Shown here one piece after another: positions 37,023-48,560 of a DNA stretch of 64,000 nucleotides (within the stretch, counting starts at the first letter, position 1; the number at the start of each line of letters is the position of its first letter). The stretch comes from Helicostylum pulchrum. Lineage: Eukaryota > Mucoromycota > Mucoromycetes > Mucorales > Mucoraceae. The stretch lies in contig JAIXMO010000007.1 of the NCBI GenBank assembly GCA_025677825.1, forward strand, positions 186,001 through 250,000. The letters are read 5' to 3'. The notes beneath the pieces are model-generated. The model was not told the DNA's origin. It searched no databases and worked only from the letters and a program-made list of their open reading frames with translations. The position numbers and the translations under genes were made by a program.

Positions 37023-37957
37023 TTGCCCTCTGAAATACTAAATCAAGTATTCCAGAATCTTGTTCAAAAAGAAGAACTTAAAACTTGTTTACTTGTATGT
37101 AAATCATGGAAGTTTGTAGCACAAGAGTATTTTAACGGTGACATTTCAATTAAAGTAAAACAAGCAACGTTAAAATCACTTTTGGATGACCTACCATACT
37201 TTGACCAAGAAGTTTGGAACCAATTCTCTCGATATTCAAGACCTTTGTTTACGAGTGAATATTCAGTACCTAGAAACAATCACGTCGTTAGAATTACGTG
37301 CCCTAAAGGAAGAGCTTACAGCAATAAAGTATAGTGGTCTGGTTAAACTAATCTCCCAGTTTCCTCGTTTGACTTGTCTAAAATTAAGCTCTTTTTTTAC
37401 ATGGACTGAAGCTGATAAATTTCTAAATGCGAATCCAATATCAAACGTTGATATAAAACATTTATTTGAAGAAAATCCCCCGTTAAAGGATGTCGAGTTG
37501 AATAGCTGTGCCATATTTGCAAGTAGTTGGAAGTATGGAGCATATACCTTTAATAAAGTTGAAGATAATAGCAGGCGCAATTACCACCAGTACATTTCAA
37601 TATATCGTTACATTATTAAAATAGGTCAAATCTTTACGCTTAAGAGTTGGGAAAATTACAGTTGACGAAACTGTCTTGGAAGAAGAATTTGTGGTTATAT
37701 TATGTAATTTGATAGCATGTACGTCTGAAATGGAAAGAGTCAAAATTAAATACAATTACAATGGTGAAGAATTCTATTACGATAGGGGAAACAATGACGA
37801 CTCTTCTGGCAACTATAGCTATTATTACGGTTATCCTTCTGATTACGACTATGATGATTCTGATTACGACTATGATAGTGATGATTATGGATATACAGAT
37901 GTCACGATGGACTACAGAGATTGTATTGATGAATATTGTTACTACTTCTCTGATTAA
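37023..37957 (+). CDS. F-box protein, start codon not found
   Basis: Three exons, 37023-37211, 37267-37557 and 37625-37957, read through in frame (at least 270 aa) with donors GTTTGG and GTTGAA. The N-terminus is an F-box: LPSEILNQVFQNLVQKEE then LKTCLLVCKSWKFVAQEYF, the module that recruits targets to SCF ubiquitin ligases. The rest has leucine-rich segments (LVKLISQFPRLTCLKLSS, VKSLRLRVG) like the LRR-type F-box families common in Mucorales, and a Tyr/Asp-rich tail with repeated DYDYDDSD. No ATG precedes the F-box in frame back to about 36970. The start is therefore either in an unseen upstream exon or lost, possibly linked to the foldback element just upstream. The coordinate given is only the first F-box codon (TTG). 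Confidence 0.6.
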
Positions 37958-39645
37958 TTATCGCTTTATATTCGATAGTTATAACTAGGAAATTCTTTTT
38001 TTTAAAAGAAAAAATGTTGTGCTATTTTTTATTTTCGTGGTTGGTAGCATAAACTATTAAAACTGCCCAAATTTACCATAATACGATAAAAAACGTGCCA
38101 AGAGGAATATTGTATTCGAAGTAGTGGTCACTAAAGTCATAGTATTATGACACGAATATTAATAGGCTTTAATAAACACCAAAACCTTTATTCATCGTCG
38201 CATACAATACCTAGTCTCTTGTGATATTCAAATCTTCATCAAAATACAAAAACGTAGTTACGAAGATGAATATAAACTCTATGCTTTTTTAGGTAATTGA
38301 GGTTACACAAACGTTAGGTTTTCTTCCAATTACTCTTGATTAGAACTTGGGAAAGCAATTGTGTACTCTGTCTAATCCAACCTATATCCTCCCTTAATAT
38401 ATAGATATATATATGTATAATGGATTGCTTACATTTAATCTTATCATCTCTAAAATTAGTTTATCAGAATTCATTTAAAGCTTTCATTTTCCCGCGATAT
38501 TTTTATGTGACATTATCGTATTTCCTTTTCATCCACCCAAATGTTTATCCCTTTCGTTAAATAATAACATTATCGATAATACTATCTTGAAGAAAATATA
38601 TTTATGCTCCTTATTTCTATCTGTCAATTGACAACTGATAGTCCCGTGCTGATTTTAAACTTACCAAAATATATACCTTAAAATATGAAACTACTCAAAA
38701 AATAAGAACTATTTTTTTTTTTGCGCGCGTAAAGTGCGAACTAGAGAAAAAGTTGTTTTTTACAAACGGCAATTGTAAAGGAAAATGCACGAATCCATTT
38801 TCAGTACATTTTATTTGTCGAGTTTCAGTAGCATATTCCTATTATGTATATTTCGGGAGTCGGCATATTAGCAGAAGTAATAAAAATAATGTAGGTATTT
38901 CAAACCTCATCAAAACTTGTATTTGTGACATCTACACTCTTGCTACACAAAAGAGGGGCCATTGTACCGTGGACGAGGGTACAGAGCTTGATCGGTGTCA
39001 TGATAGTTTTCCAGATAATTGGTCCGCCCAGCACTTACAGCATTTAATAAAAACGCCATAGACCCTTTTACATACAAAATCCTGTCGCTTATCATTAAAC
39101 AATCATAAGTTGGGTATCGATCCAGACCCGTTATGTTGTTCATGGTAGGTGATGATTGGCAAAAAAAAAAGTGCTATTATGTGACTTTTACTTATGATAT
39201 CTCCGCTTTGAGGACGAGGAGGAGAGGTGCGTGACTGAACGTCTGATGGCGTTCTTTTAAAAAAAAAACCATTCAAAAGAAAAAAAAGGAAACGCCACCT
39301 TTTTATTTTTTCTCTCTTTATTCCGTACCTTTTTTTTTGTTTTTTGGGTACCATACCAGAAAGCATATTTTAGTGCAACTTTTATCTCGTATCTGCGCAA
39401 ATAATCTAGTGTTATTTACACGTTAAGGAAAAAAGAAGCCAATTTGAGACTTGTGAGTAAAAAAAAAAAAAAAAAAAAAAAAAGAGGGAAAGATACACAA
39501 ACAAAAAAATATTAACATTACGGTCACTCTTAAAAATTTAGACCCTTTTACTACGCACACCGTACAAACTACAGGAGGTAAAGGAAATTCGATTATGCAA
39601 AATCGTTCTACTATTAACCATTTGTACTCTATTTAGGATAACATA
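37958..39645. other. Gene-poor intergenic region
   Basis: About 1.7 kb. Contains A/T microsatellite near 38399-38418, a poly-A run of 25 nt near 39459-39483 and several short unsupported open frames. No domain, RNA gene or transposon end is recognised. Confidence 0.5.
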
Positions 39646-41642
39646 ATGGGAGCTGACGAAGTAAATAATCTTTGATTAAATCCATTTTAGCTTTACTTAT
39701 TTATTTTTTAAAAAAAATATTAGCAGGACGCATGTAATATCTGTGAAGGTGATAGATCAACTACCAAAAACCCGATTATATTTTGCGATGGCAAAGGGTG
39801 TAATTTACCTGTTCATAAAAGTAAATTTATAATATTTTGTGACCATATAATCTAGTATAGTTTTAACATTTTATTTTTATTTTTAGTTTGTTATAACGTC
39901 CAGGAAGTACCTGAAGACGACTGGTATTGCCAAAGATGTGAAAATAAGAGAAGAAAAAAAGCGACAGTAAGTTATGGCACTGTAACTAAAAAAAATCACG
40001 TGCTAAGTATGGTTATAGAATATTATTTGTTGTCCTGTCCAGACAGGTGCAGTAAAAAAAACTATGGTCGCTGGTGAATATATGCATGTTGTTTGTGCCT
40101 TGTGGAATAAGAAGATTAAGAATGAGATCGAACCTTATCATTTTACGAAATCAAATGTAGACAAAGAAGTATGTTTTTTATAAACCCATTTTAATTATTA
40201 CAATATATTGACTAACTTATTTGTAGATCTGCTCGTTATGTACTCTAAAGAAAGGATTATGTTTGAGTTGCGAGGAACCAAATTGTAAGGTGTAAGTAAA
40301 GGTAGATCGAAGGTTTTCCAGCGACTGATTTGTTTGTTCATTTAGCCGTTTTCATGCCACGTGTGGTATCAGAAATACTTTAATCCCTCCCGCTTCATCT
40401 GTCCCAGCTAACTTTTCTGTAAAATGTGCTGATCATATAACTGTTCGTTATCGTAAAAAAGCATCTAAGAGAAAGCGCCGTCTTCGTAGAAATGACTCAG
40501 AAGATGAGGAAGGAGAGGAGGATGAAGATTCGGAAGATGAATCAGAGGATGTATTGGAAGAAGAAACTGAAGAGGAAGAGGAAGAGGAAGAAGGCGATGA
40601 TTCCGACGGTGAAAGGTCAAACGATAAAAAAAAGAGACCTATGAAGCTTTCTAATAAAAGAGGATCCCCTTCAATCCCAATAAAAAGACGTGCTTCACCA
40701 CAGTCCTTATTCCCAGACGATCAAAGCTCTGATGATGATGATGATATGGGTACTTCTTCTGCAAGGCCAAAGTTTATTATATATAATAAGCCGCCAGTTA
40801 AAAATACTGCCCCTAGTTACAAAGAAAGACTTGAAGCAAAAAGAAAGAAATCTGCTTTAGATTCAAGACCTTCATTATCAGATGACAGAAAACCACTTAC
40901 AATTACTCCTCCTGCGATTACCCAACCATCTATTGTTACACCAAAACAAAAGTTACCCAACAGAGCCCACTTAACTAGCGGCGGTATAGGTAGTAGTAGT
41001 AGCGGCAGTAGTATCAATGTCATTAGACCTAGTAATACACCCCCTTCTCTTACGAAACGATATTCGAGTGGACCCGGTACTATCAAGTCTATTGATGAGG
41101 TAAAATAACAGAATTTAATTTGTGCTGATCATATTAATTTAACCATTACGTCATATGAATTAGATTCAACGTTGGAATGGTCCTTCAAGCAGTACACCAC
41201 TTCTGCATCCTCAACCAACAACACCCAATGCTATCCCTACTACTTCTTTTTTCGAAAATGAAATCGCACGAAATAATAACGCAGGGTGAGTAGATATAAA
41301 AATAAAAAGACAGTCCATTTGTTTTTACTTAATTTTAACTAATTTCTCAATAGCCCAAGAAAGTCAATGGAGTGGAAACCAATGACTTCTGAAAAGGAGG
41401 AGTTGATTCGTATAAAGGAAGAGAACAGAAAATTAGTAGAATTCAAACGTGCCGTGTCAGAAGTATTAACCGCTTTAAACGTACCTGTTCCACCGGGTAT
41501 AACTCCTGATGTTGATCATGTTGAAGGTTATGTTAGTCATTTGCAAGCCATCTTGAGACGCGTAGGTCCTATCCGCGAACAAGAACGTATTCAAATTCAA
41601 GAATGTGTCAAGGGTTTTAGTAGCAATAATAACATTCAGTAA
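39646..41642 (+). CDS. PHD finger / extended PHD (PHD-zinc knuckle-PHD) chromatin protein
   Basis: Eight exons (39646-39660, 39724-39820, 39887-39966, 40043-40168, 40227-40291, 40346-41099, 41164-41285, 41354-41642) give 515 aa in frame. The first PHD finger runs from CNICEGDRSTTKNPI through CDGKGCNLPVHKICYNV to DWYCQRC. It is followed by an extended PHD: GEYMHVVCALWNKKI, CSLCTLKKGLCLSC and VRFHATCGI. This pair is typical of BRPF, JADE and AF10/AF17 proteins, which read histone H3. After it come a basic/acidic low-complexity region, a Ser/Pro-rich linker and a C-terminal coiled coil (LIRIKEENRKLVEFKRAV). There is no EPC, bromo or PWWP domain, so an AF10-like role is the closest guess. The first exon is only 15 nt and is the least certain part. 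Confidence 0.83.
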
Positions 41643-42908
41643 ATTTTCTCTCTCTTGGATGTTTCTGTTCCACTATTGTAAATAAACCCCAAGTGTTTAC
41701 TAAAAATAAAAAAGACGTGGTGTTGTTTACTGATAAACTGATAAAACATACCAGAATATTTACAATTAAACATCTTAAAGTGGTACATTACTAGTATTAT
41801 TACCGGATTTTTCTGTAACTACCATAAACTTGAACAACAACAAAACCCCCCTCATCCTGGAAAAAAAAATACTAGGATGTTTAGTTTACATTGAAATTTT
41901 ACAGAAACTACTTCCAACGTATAATGGCCGTTTTGGAGGGATTCGTAGGGTACTGTGTTACGTGTTAGGGTCATGTACATATTTTAGAAATGCCATTTTT
42001 TTAAAATCATTTAAACCATCACTGAGACATATTGCGCTTATTGTTATTAACAAAATTCGCAATAAGGCAGATTAACCCGTGCATTGTTTCATCACTGTAG
42101 TTGGTTATTACTCTCGTGCGACATATCAGCCAGTTCTAATCGTTACAACCCAAATTTAAGTGTAACATGGACGAAGCGCACTACTGATCTTACCGTTATA
42201 GGAGATACTGTAAAAATAAAAGGAAATTAGCTCTTTATAAAGAAAGCCCAGATCATCCTGGTGACGATGTTAGTTATTTACATAACATTATATACGCTAT
42301 CACTTAAATAAATATCGTGATTTTCGGCCTCAGTGTGACCCTTAAAATGCATAAACATTTCACTCTAAAGTACTACATTTTAAAGAAGAAGAAAAAAGGT
42401 CGCTAGAAAGCGTTTACGATCTCAAGTGAGTCCGATATTCGGAATATATTTCTCTGTATTTTTATGCATATAAGTCTTGTTATTTACAGGTGTAATATAA
42501 TACCCAAACATAACGCTCATCAGTTGATATATGAATGTAATCTCGATTAACTAAAACAAAACGACAGATTTGGAAACCTCGATTATAATGACACAGGGAT
42601 CCTATTCATTCATACTCAGTGAAACCTGTTGCTACCAATGGTACAACACATACCCACCGTCTTATGGCGGATATGACATATTGAGAAAGTCCCTCACCAT
42701 CTTTTAAACGCTAGACTTTGAATTAATAAGAGTAGGTTTATATATATTACAGAGCGTTAAAAATGTTCTTGGTGTGATAAAAAAAAGCTATATTAGTTCT
42801 AACGAGACGCAATGTATTGTAAAAAGGACGCAAATTTACAGCGAACGAATTTTATTTTAAAATAAATTATCACATGTAGGTATAAAACGTATTTTATGCA
42901 CAATTAAC
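41643..42908. other. Gene-poor AT-rich intergenic region
   Basis: About 1.3 kb between the PHD gene and the first alpha/beta hydrolase. I see nothing I can name. The open frame at 41830-42075 has no domain. Confidence 0.5.
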
Positions 42909-43742
42909 CTAAAGTTTGGGTTTACTCTTTATGAGACCATGTTCTCTATAGATTTTCATAAAATCGTTCAAGAATCTATCAGCTTCCGTATGAAAACCTA
43001 TATGACCACCTGGAACGATCAGAACTTGATTTCCTAAAACCTTGGCTAAAAAATCGACAGGTTCAGCGCAAAAAAAGCCTTCGCATTCTTCACCTTTAAG
43101 AAGTACAAGCTTGCCGTTATAATTTTTAAGCATATCCATGTTTACTTTTCCAAAGAGATACTGGAAAAATACAAACTTGAAATAGGAAATTCTGTTTCTG
43201 GTTACTTCTCCCGTAGGTTCCCGCTCATAAACGCTGTAATCCAGATCGTTAAAGTAGTACCTGGCAACAGCTTTGGTACCTTCGGTTTCGTCTTCGGTTT
43301 CATATATATTATATATGTCTTCATGTTTTTTTCGGATTATATCACCTCCGGGTAAACTAGACAAATCGAACATGGGCTCATGTAAGAATACCTGGCTAAC
43401 AGTTTCCGGATATCTTATCAAATACTTTGAAGCAATTATACCGCCCAAGCTGTTGGAAAAAAGTACAAACTGTTTGTTTGTAATGCTCTTCATCAGATTG
43501 TATATATCTTCGACATCAGTATCAATAGTCTTGTCATAATTTTGAGGACCTGTCATTCTACTATAGGAGAATCCTCTTCTATCATAAATAACAACAGTGA
43601 AATGACCGATCAATAAGTTACGGATTTTCTTGAAGATTCTGCAATCACCATTTCCTCCAGGAACAAATAAAATACAGGGACCAGTACCTCCAACTTCATA
43701 AGCGATGCTAGCTCCTTCAACTTGAAAAAATTGCTTTGCCAT
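42909..43742 (-). CDS. Alpha/beta hydrolase, paralogue 1
   Basis: Intronless, 277 aa. The fold is clear: an oxyanion-hole region FVPGGNGD near residues 27-34, TVVIYDRRGFSYSR near 49-62, the nucleophile elbow LFSNSLGG with Ser98, a HEPMF cap start, and the catalytic histidine in PGGHIGFH near 247. The VIYDRRGFS and HEPMF strings are common in small bacterial alpha/beta hydrolases; whether this reflects transfer into the fungus needs a tree. The substrate is unknown. A diverged copy lies 1.1 kb away on the same strand (44838-45671). The start is the first ATG, followed by MAKQFFQVEGASIAYEV, which aligns with the start of the second copy. Confidence 0.9.
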   Translation of the reverse strand: MAKQFFQVEGASIAYEVGGTGPCILFVPGGNGDCRIFKKIRNLLIGHFTVVIYDRRGFSYSRMTGPQNYDKTIDTDVEDIYNLMKSITNKQFVLFSNSLGGIIASKYLIRYPETVSQVFLHEPMFDLSSLPGGDIIRKKHEDIYNIYETEDETEGTKAVARYYFNDLDYSVYEREPTGEVTRNRISYFKFVFFQYLFGKVNMDMLKNYNGKLVLLKGEECEGFFCAEPVDFLAKVLGNQVLIVPGGHIGFHTEADRFLNDFMKIYREHGLIKSKPKL

Positions 43743-44837
43743 TCGAGAGTTTTTTATTTTTATTTTGGGTAATAAAAGTTTATATATTTTCTATTTTGTT
43801 TGAATTTTCAATTGTTATTTATAGTTGTTGAGACAAAGCACCACGGCATAACTTTAGTATTATCTTTGAAACATTTCTTGTTTGGAGTAAAGCTTTTCCC
43901 TATTGCATACTGAAAAAGAGGTACTTGTTTCACGTCATTAAAATGATGTACGTGATCTGCCCTGGAGATAAGAAGAACTTAAGACAATCGAGTGTTTATC
44001 AAATACTATTAATAAATTTAGCTATCCGCTACTTTTAAGAGGGCCTAAATAGTCTAGCGTTAAAAGAGACGTGCTCATGAAGTTGATACTTAGTCATTTG
44101 TTCCATCTGACAAACTTTCAATCGAAATGCAAACATTGATACCATGCAACGCACTAACTTTTGTTTTAATTGACACTACTACTAAACTCATCTTTCACAC
44201 GATATTATGTTTACATATTTGTTTGTAGATTATTTAATTTTTAAATTATCAAATAACTTGTCTAACTTAAAGCGAGTAACGACCCATAAACTCTATGCTA
44301 TTTAGTCTAACTTGCGAGTTGATTTCTTGTTATCATAACTTATACTAGGTTATTGAATGAGTAAGGTAGATCCAACACCTCTCTTAGCGGTTTAATTTAT
44401 AATCTTAAAAAAAGGAGCACTACATACCAAATGCTGATAACATGATAGTAGATTCAAGGGATACTGATTTCCTGTGCATTCTATATGAGTCAAATCGTGA
44501 TTATATTTTAAATACTAAGGACGTTTTTTTTAGAAAGATTGACATCATCCTTTGCTATTATATTGTTATTAATCATAAAAACCGACCGTCCACGAGCTTA
44601 TACTTAGTATTGGGATATATATAGAGAGGACGTCATGGACAGAAAAAAATCAACCATTTATTTGGCATGACCTTTTTTTCGGATTGTAAAAATGACTGGA
44701 CAAAGACATGAGTAATCTCGATAATTACAGTAATCTACTTTTATCGAAATCGTACATACACGTGCAGTGTCATATTTTTAAGTTATAAATAAACGATATC
44801 TTTTTTTAAAGGGCTAAAATGTTTTTTGGGGACTAGG
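43743..44837. other. Spacer between the two hydrolase genes
   Basis: About 1.1 kb of AT-rich sequence. It should hold the promoter of paralogue 1 and the 3' UTR of paralogue 2. No repeat boundary from the duplication is obvious and no gene is supported. Confidence 0.5.
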
Positions 44838-45671
44838 TTAAATCTTTGCTTGGTCCTTAATAAGTAAATGTTTTTGGCAGAGTTTTATAAAGTCGGCTGC
44901 AAACTGATTTGGCTTTGTAAAAAACCCGGCATGCCCACCTGGAAAAGGCAAGTATTCAATTCGCAAGTATTTGGAAACGGAAGCGCCCATTTGATAAATA
45001 AAGTAGTTTATTGATTCGACGCCATGTAAAAGCACCAACTTGTCTTTTTGAGCCTCGACCTTTTCTAGTTCGATATCTAAAAAGGGATAAACCTTAAATT
45101 CGTGCTCAAAAAAATAATCTGTAGAATCAATTATTTCAGGAATTTCCCTGTAAGTCATCAACGTACGATCATTTTCACAAAAGTAGCGCTTGGTTAGTTC
45201 TTCTATAGCCGCGCGTTTCCCTTTTTTTCTATACAAACGGTAACCATCGTAGTGAAATTTTTGAAGTTCCTCTTTCTCTGGTAGTGCTTTTATATTCATA
45301 AAAGGTTCATGAAGAAAAAGTTTGAGAATTGTTTCGGGGTACTTGATTAGATACCTCATTAACACAGCACCACTATAGCTAATAGAAAAAACTATAATTT
45401 TTTCATTTGTAATACTTCTCGACAAAGTATAAAGGTCTTCGACGTCGTTCTCGAGCTTCTTGGTATAATCTTGAGGCACACTGAGTTCACTATCACAATA
45501 ACCACGTCTATAATATATAACAATCGTAAAGTATTTAATTAAGATATCACGTAACGGAATAAACAGATCCCCACTGCCGTTGGCTCCTGGAACTAAAAAA
45601 ATATAAGGGCCTTTGCCTTCGACTTCATAACATATTTTGGCCCCATCTACTTGCAAGAATTGTTTTGACAT
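44838..45671 (-). CDS. Alpha/beta hydrolase, paralogue 2 (altered nucleophile elbow)
   Basis: Intronless, exactly 277 aa like its neighbour, and colinear with it from MSKQFLQVDGAKICYEV to LLIKDQAKI. The likely nucleophile Ser98 and the histidine in PGGHAGFF are kept. Two sites differ from paralogue 1: the elbow reads VFSISYSG, with Ser100 in place of the usual small glycine two residues after the nucleophile, and YDRRG is changed to YYRRG. This could mean a changed substrate, reduced activity or a non-catalytic role. The gene arose by tandem duplication; the many substitutions show it is not recent. Function unknown. Confidence 0.88.
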   Translation of the reverse strand: MSKQFLQVDGAKICYEVEGKGPYIFLVPGANGSGDLFIPLRDILIKYFTIVIYYRRGYCDSELSVPQDYTKKLENDVEDLYTLSRSITNEKIIVFSISYSGAVLMRYLIKYPETILKLFLHEPFMNIKALPEKEELQKFHYDGYRLYRKKGKRAAIEELTKRYFCENDRTLMTYREIPEIIDSTDYFFEHEFKVYPFLDIELEKVEAQKDKLVLLHGVESINYFIYQMGASVSKYLRIEYLPFPGGHAGFFTKPNQFAADFIKLCQKHLLIKDQAKI

Positions 45672-46747
45672 TTAAATTTTTATAAATTCATAAAAGTAAG
45701 TAATATATATATACTAAAAGCAAGTACATGTACATGTCATAGTACGTATCAACAAAATAATAATATACATATACTAAAAGCAAGTGCATACCTATACGTG
45801 ACATAGCATCTACTAAAAAAATATTAGTTATATTTTCTAATTAAGGCTATTATGCCTATAAAACAATTACATATGCATATAGGTGTCGAAAATTAGATAA
45901 AGGTTCATGGCAATGTGTCAGCTGTGTGTATATTGATACTATGCCATAATATTTTTTACTTATAATGCTTTTTTTAAAACAACCCGAATACTTAATTACA
46001 ATAATCATAATTTTCTTCAGTAAGCTACGCGCAATTTAAGTTCAGTTCAGATACTGAGAGCCAAACTTACTTTGACATGACCATAAATAACTTTTAAGAC
46101 TTTAACATAGAAGGAATTTTAGTTCAGAACCAAGAATAACGTCTATACTTCTTTAAATTATTTTAAATCGCTACACCCCCATAACCCATTTTTTTTACGA
46201 TTGCGCATAATATGTGATATTTATACCAATTAAAGCCGAATTATTTGCTATTAATATATCGCGATGCTCTTTCCGGACTATTCCTCGTTTGTTGTCCTTT
46301 TTTTTCGGCACGAAAAAATTCGTAAGTATCTTGTCAGAATAATATATCAATACTGTCGACGTATGGTATCATTACATGCATAGGTCGAAAGATGGAATAA
46401 AATAAGGGCAGCAGCTAATTTAAAAAACATTTTCTTTGGATAATGCATTTACCATACTTTAAATTGACACCAGCATCTGTTACCTTTTTTAGGACAAAGT
46501 TGGCTCTTCTGAATTAATCATTTCTAGTGATAACGTTGAGCCTTGCAGGGTATATTATAGCCGTGTAACTCTGTGCCTGATCAGTCCATCTCTTTTTGTT
46601 TCTTTGTACACCTACCGCAGCAGTCACTTGCCAACAGTAGTGTGAAACTCCGTTCACATAGTCCTCTTTTAGGCATAATTTTGCCTTTCCTCTCTTTTTT
46701 TCTTCTTCTGCAGGTTATATATACTTTCAATCTATTTGAAAACAGAA
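45672..46747. other. Intergenic region with a local tandem duplication
   Basis: About 1.1 kb between the divergent hydrolase paralogue 2 and SLC35F-like genes. A 60-bp unit is duplicated at 45701-45820. The rest is AT-rich without recognised features. Confidence 0.5.
45701..45820. repeat. Two tandem copies of a 60-bp unit
   Basis: 45701-45760 and 45761-45820 align end to end. Both begin TAATATA.ATATACTAAAAG followed by CAAGT.CAT and continue through a GTCATAG/GACATAG segment. The copies have diverged at about one position in five. It lies in the upstream region of hydrolase paralogue 2, so it could include duplicated promoter elements. Confidence 0.7.
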
Positions 46748-48313
46748 ATGCCAGATTCGCAAAATCAACCTCGAAGAAGATATTTTGCTGGTGTTCTCGC
46801 TTTGTTAGCGGTTGTACTCATATGGGTTGGGTCCTCGTTTGTTATGAACGTAAAGTACACTGAAATGGTTTAAAGTTACTACTGTGTAATGACCTTTTTT
46901 ATATATATTTAGAGTATATTTGCTGATCTCAAGTACAATAAGCCCTTTTTAATTACGTATATAAATACTGCAACATTTTCTTTATACCTATTACCGCTAC
47001 TATTCGTTTCTAAAAAGAATAGTTCAAAAGAGTTTTCTTCAGAAGAGTAATAATACAAAAAAATAATTGATACTATGCAAAAAAAAGTGATAGGCTAATT
47101 ATTTTTTATGTATGTAGTGTTATAATGGAAACTGAAGCTAGATTATTAGGCGAAGAGGATGTAAGTTTGAATCACGAAAAAAAAAAAAAACTCTGTGCGA
47201 CTGAAAAAAAACTGATAAACTATCGTCTTTTAGATAGAGGACCCAGATATGACGATACCAGCCTCTACAGATACATCGAAATTATCAACAATGGAAACCG
47301 TGAAATTAAGTTTTACCTTTTGTTTTCTTTGGTTTTTTGCCAATTATACGACCAATGCAAGTTTAGCATATACGAACGTTGCCAGCAGTACTATTATCTC
47401 TTCCATGTCTGGTCTTTTCACATTAGGCATTGGCGCCTTATTTGGAGTAGAAAAACTTAGTATATTAAAAATAGTTTCGGTAAGCTTAAGGTAAGGAATT
47501 GAAGTGACGAAAAAAAAACTTTTGTAGTATTGAAAATATAAGGGTGATTACTTAGTTTCGGCGGTGTTGTTATTGTATCCTATTCCGATCAATTGTCAAA
47601 ACCTGATTCAAATGGTTTTGCTATACCTGCACCACTCATCGGCGATCTCTTAGCTCTTTGTGGTGCCTTTTTTTATGGATGTTATACTACCATATTAAAA
47701 TTAAAGATTGTGGATGAATCGCGTATTGATATGCCATTATTCTTTGGATTCGTGGGTGCATTTAATGTATTACTTATGTGGCCATTTTTTCCCATTTTAC
47801 ATTACATCGGTTTAGAAGAGTTTCAATTACCTTATTCAATATCGATATGGATGATGATACTATTAAATGCATTTATTGGTACATTCCTGTCTGATTATCT
47901 GTGGTTACTTTCCATGTTGATGACATCGCCATTGGTTGTTACTCTTGGTATATCACTTACTGTAAGTAAATAATAATAAGTATTGCAATTCAAATTTTGA
48001 GCCTAATGTATTTGATTAGATTCCTCTTGCGCTCGTAGGCGATGTTGTATTCAAACATTTCATGCCTGGGCTTCAATATGCTATTGGTGCTACATTAGTG
48101 GTTGTAGGATTTTTGATTGTAAATATGGCAACATTATCTGATGTAGATGAAAAAGTATCTGTGCGTCAAAGAGAGCTAGTAGATGACGTGGAAGGAGAGG
48201 ATGCATTTGATACGGAAGACAACTTTAGAAGGATGGCTAGAGCGTTAAGTATTTCCGAATCTAATCGTAATAGAAGAGAAAGTAATGCATCCGTATTAAG
48301 TGAACACCCATAG
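46748..48313 (+). CDS. SLC35F5/Thi74-like membrane transporter (DMT superfamily)
   Basis: Exons 46748-46849, 46913-47046, 47118-47160, 47234-47490, 47556-47961 and 48020-48313 give 411 aa. The protein starts with a helix AGVLALLAVVLIWVGSSFVM and has about ten predicted membrane segments, including NASLAYTNVASSTIISSMSG, FGGVVIVSYSD, IGDLLALCGAFFYGCYTTI and GTFLSDYLWLLSMLMTSPLV. This pattern is that of the SLC35F5 group, whose yeast relatives are Thi74 and YML018C, probably vacuolar or Golgi carriers. The substrate is not known. The C-terminal tail is acidic and Ser/Arg-rich. In exon 4 the second of two nearby GTAAG donors (47491) keeps the frame. Confidence 0.9.
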
Positions 48314-48560
48314 AATTTTCCAATGAATATAAACTAAATATGCCCTCTTTTTTCTTTATATATATTATGTATACACGCTTATGTGTATATGTTTAAATAA
48401 ACATAATCTTTTCTTTTTCTTGACAGCCAATCCCTTTATTGTCGTACAAGATTTACGCTCCGTGATACTTGCTGGTTTTTCATTTGATTACAATTTGCAA
48501 CGCGGTAAAAATAATCACTACTTTTTTTTTCTTCTTTTGAACAAAGTACATAAAAAAGAG

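Noticed and set aside
37212..37624. Apparent frameshifts in the F-box gene
   Set aside because: Two introns with donors GTTTGG and GTTGAA restore one frame, so decay need not be assumed; only the start codon remains missing.
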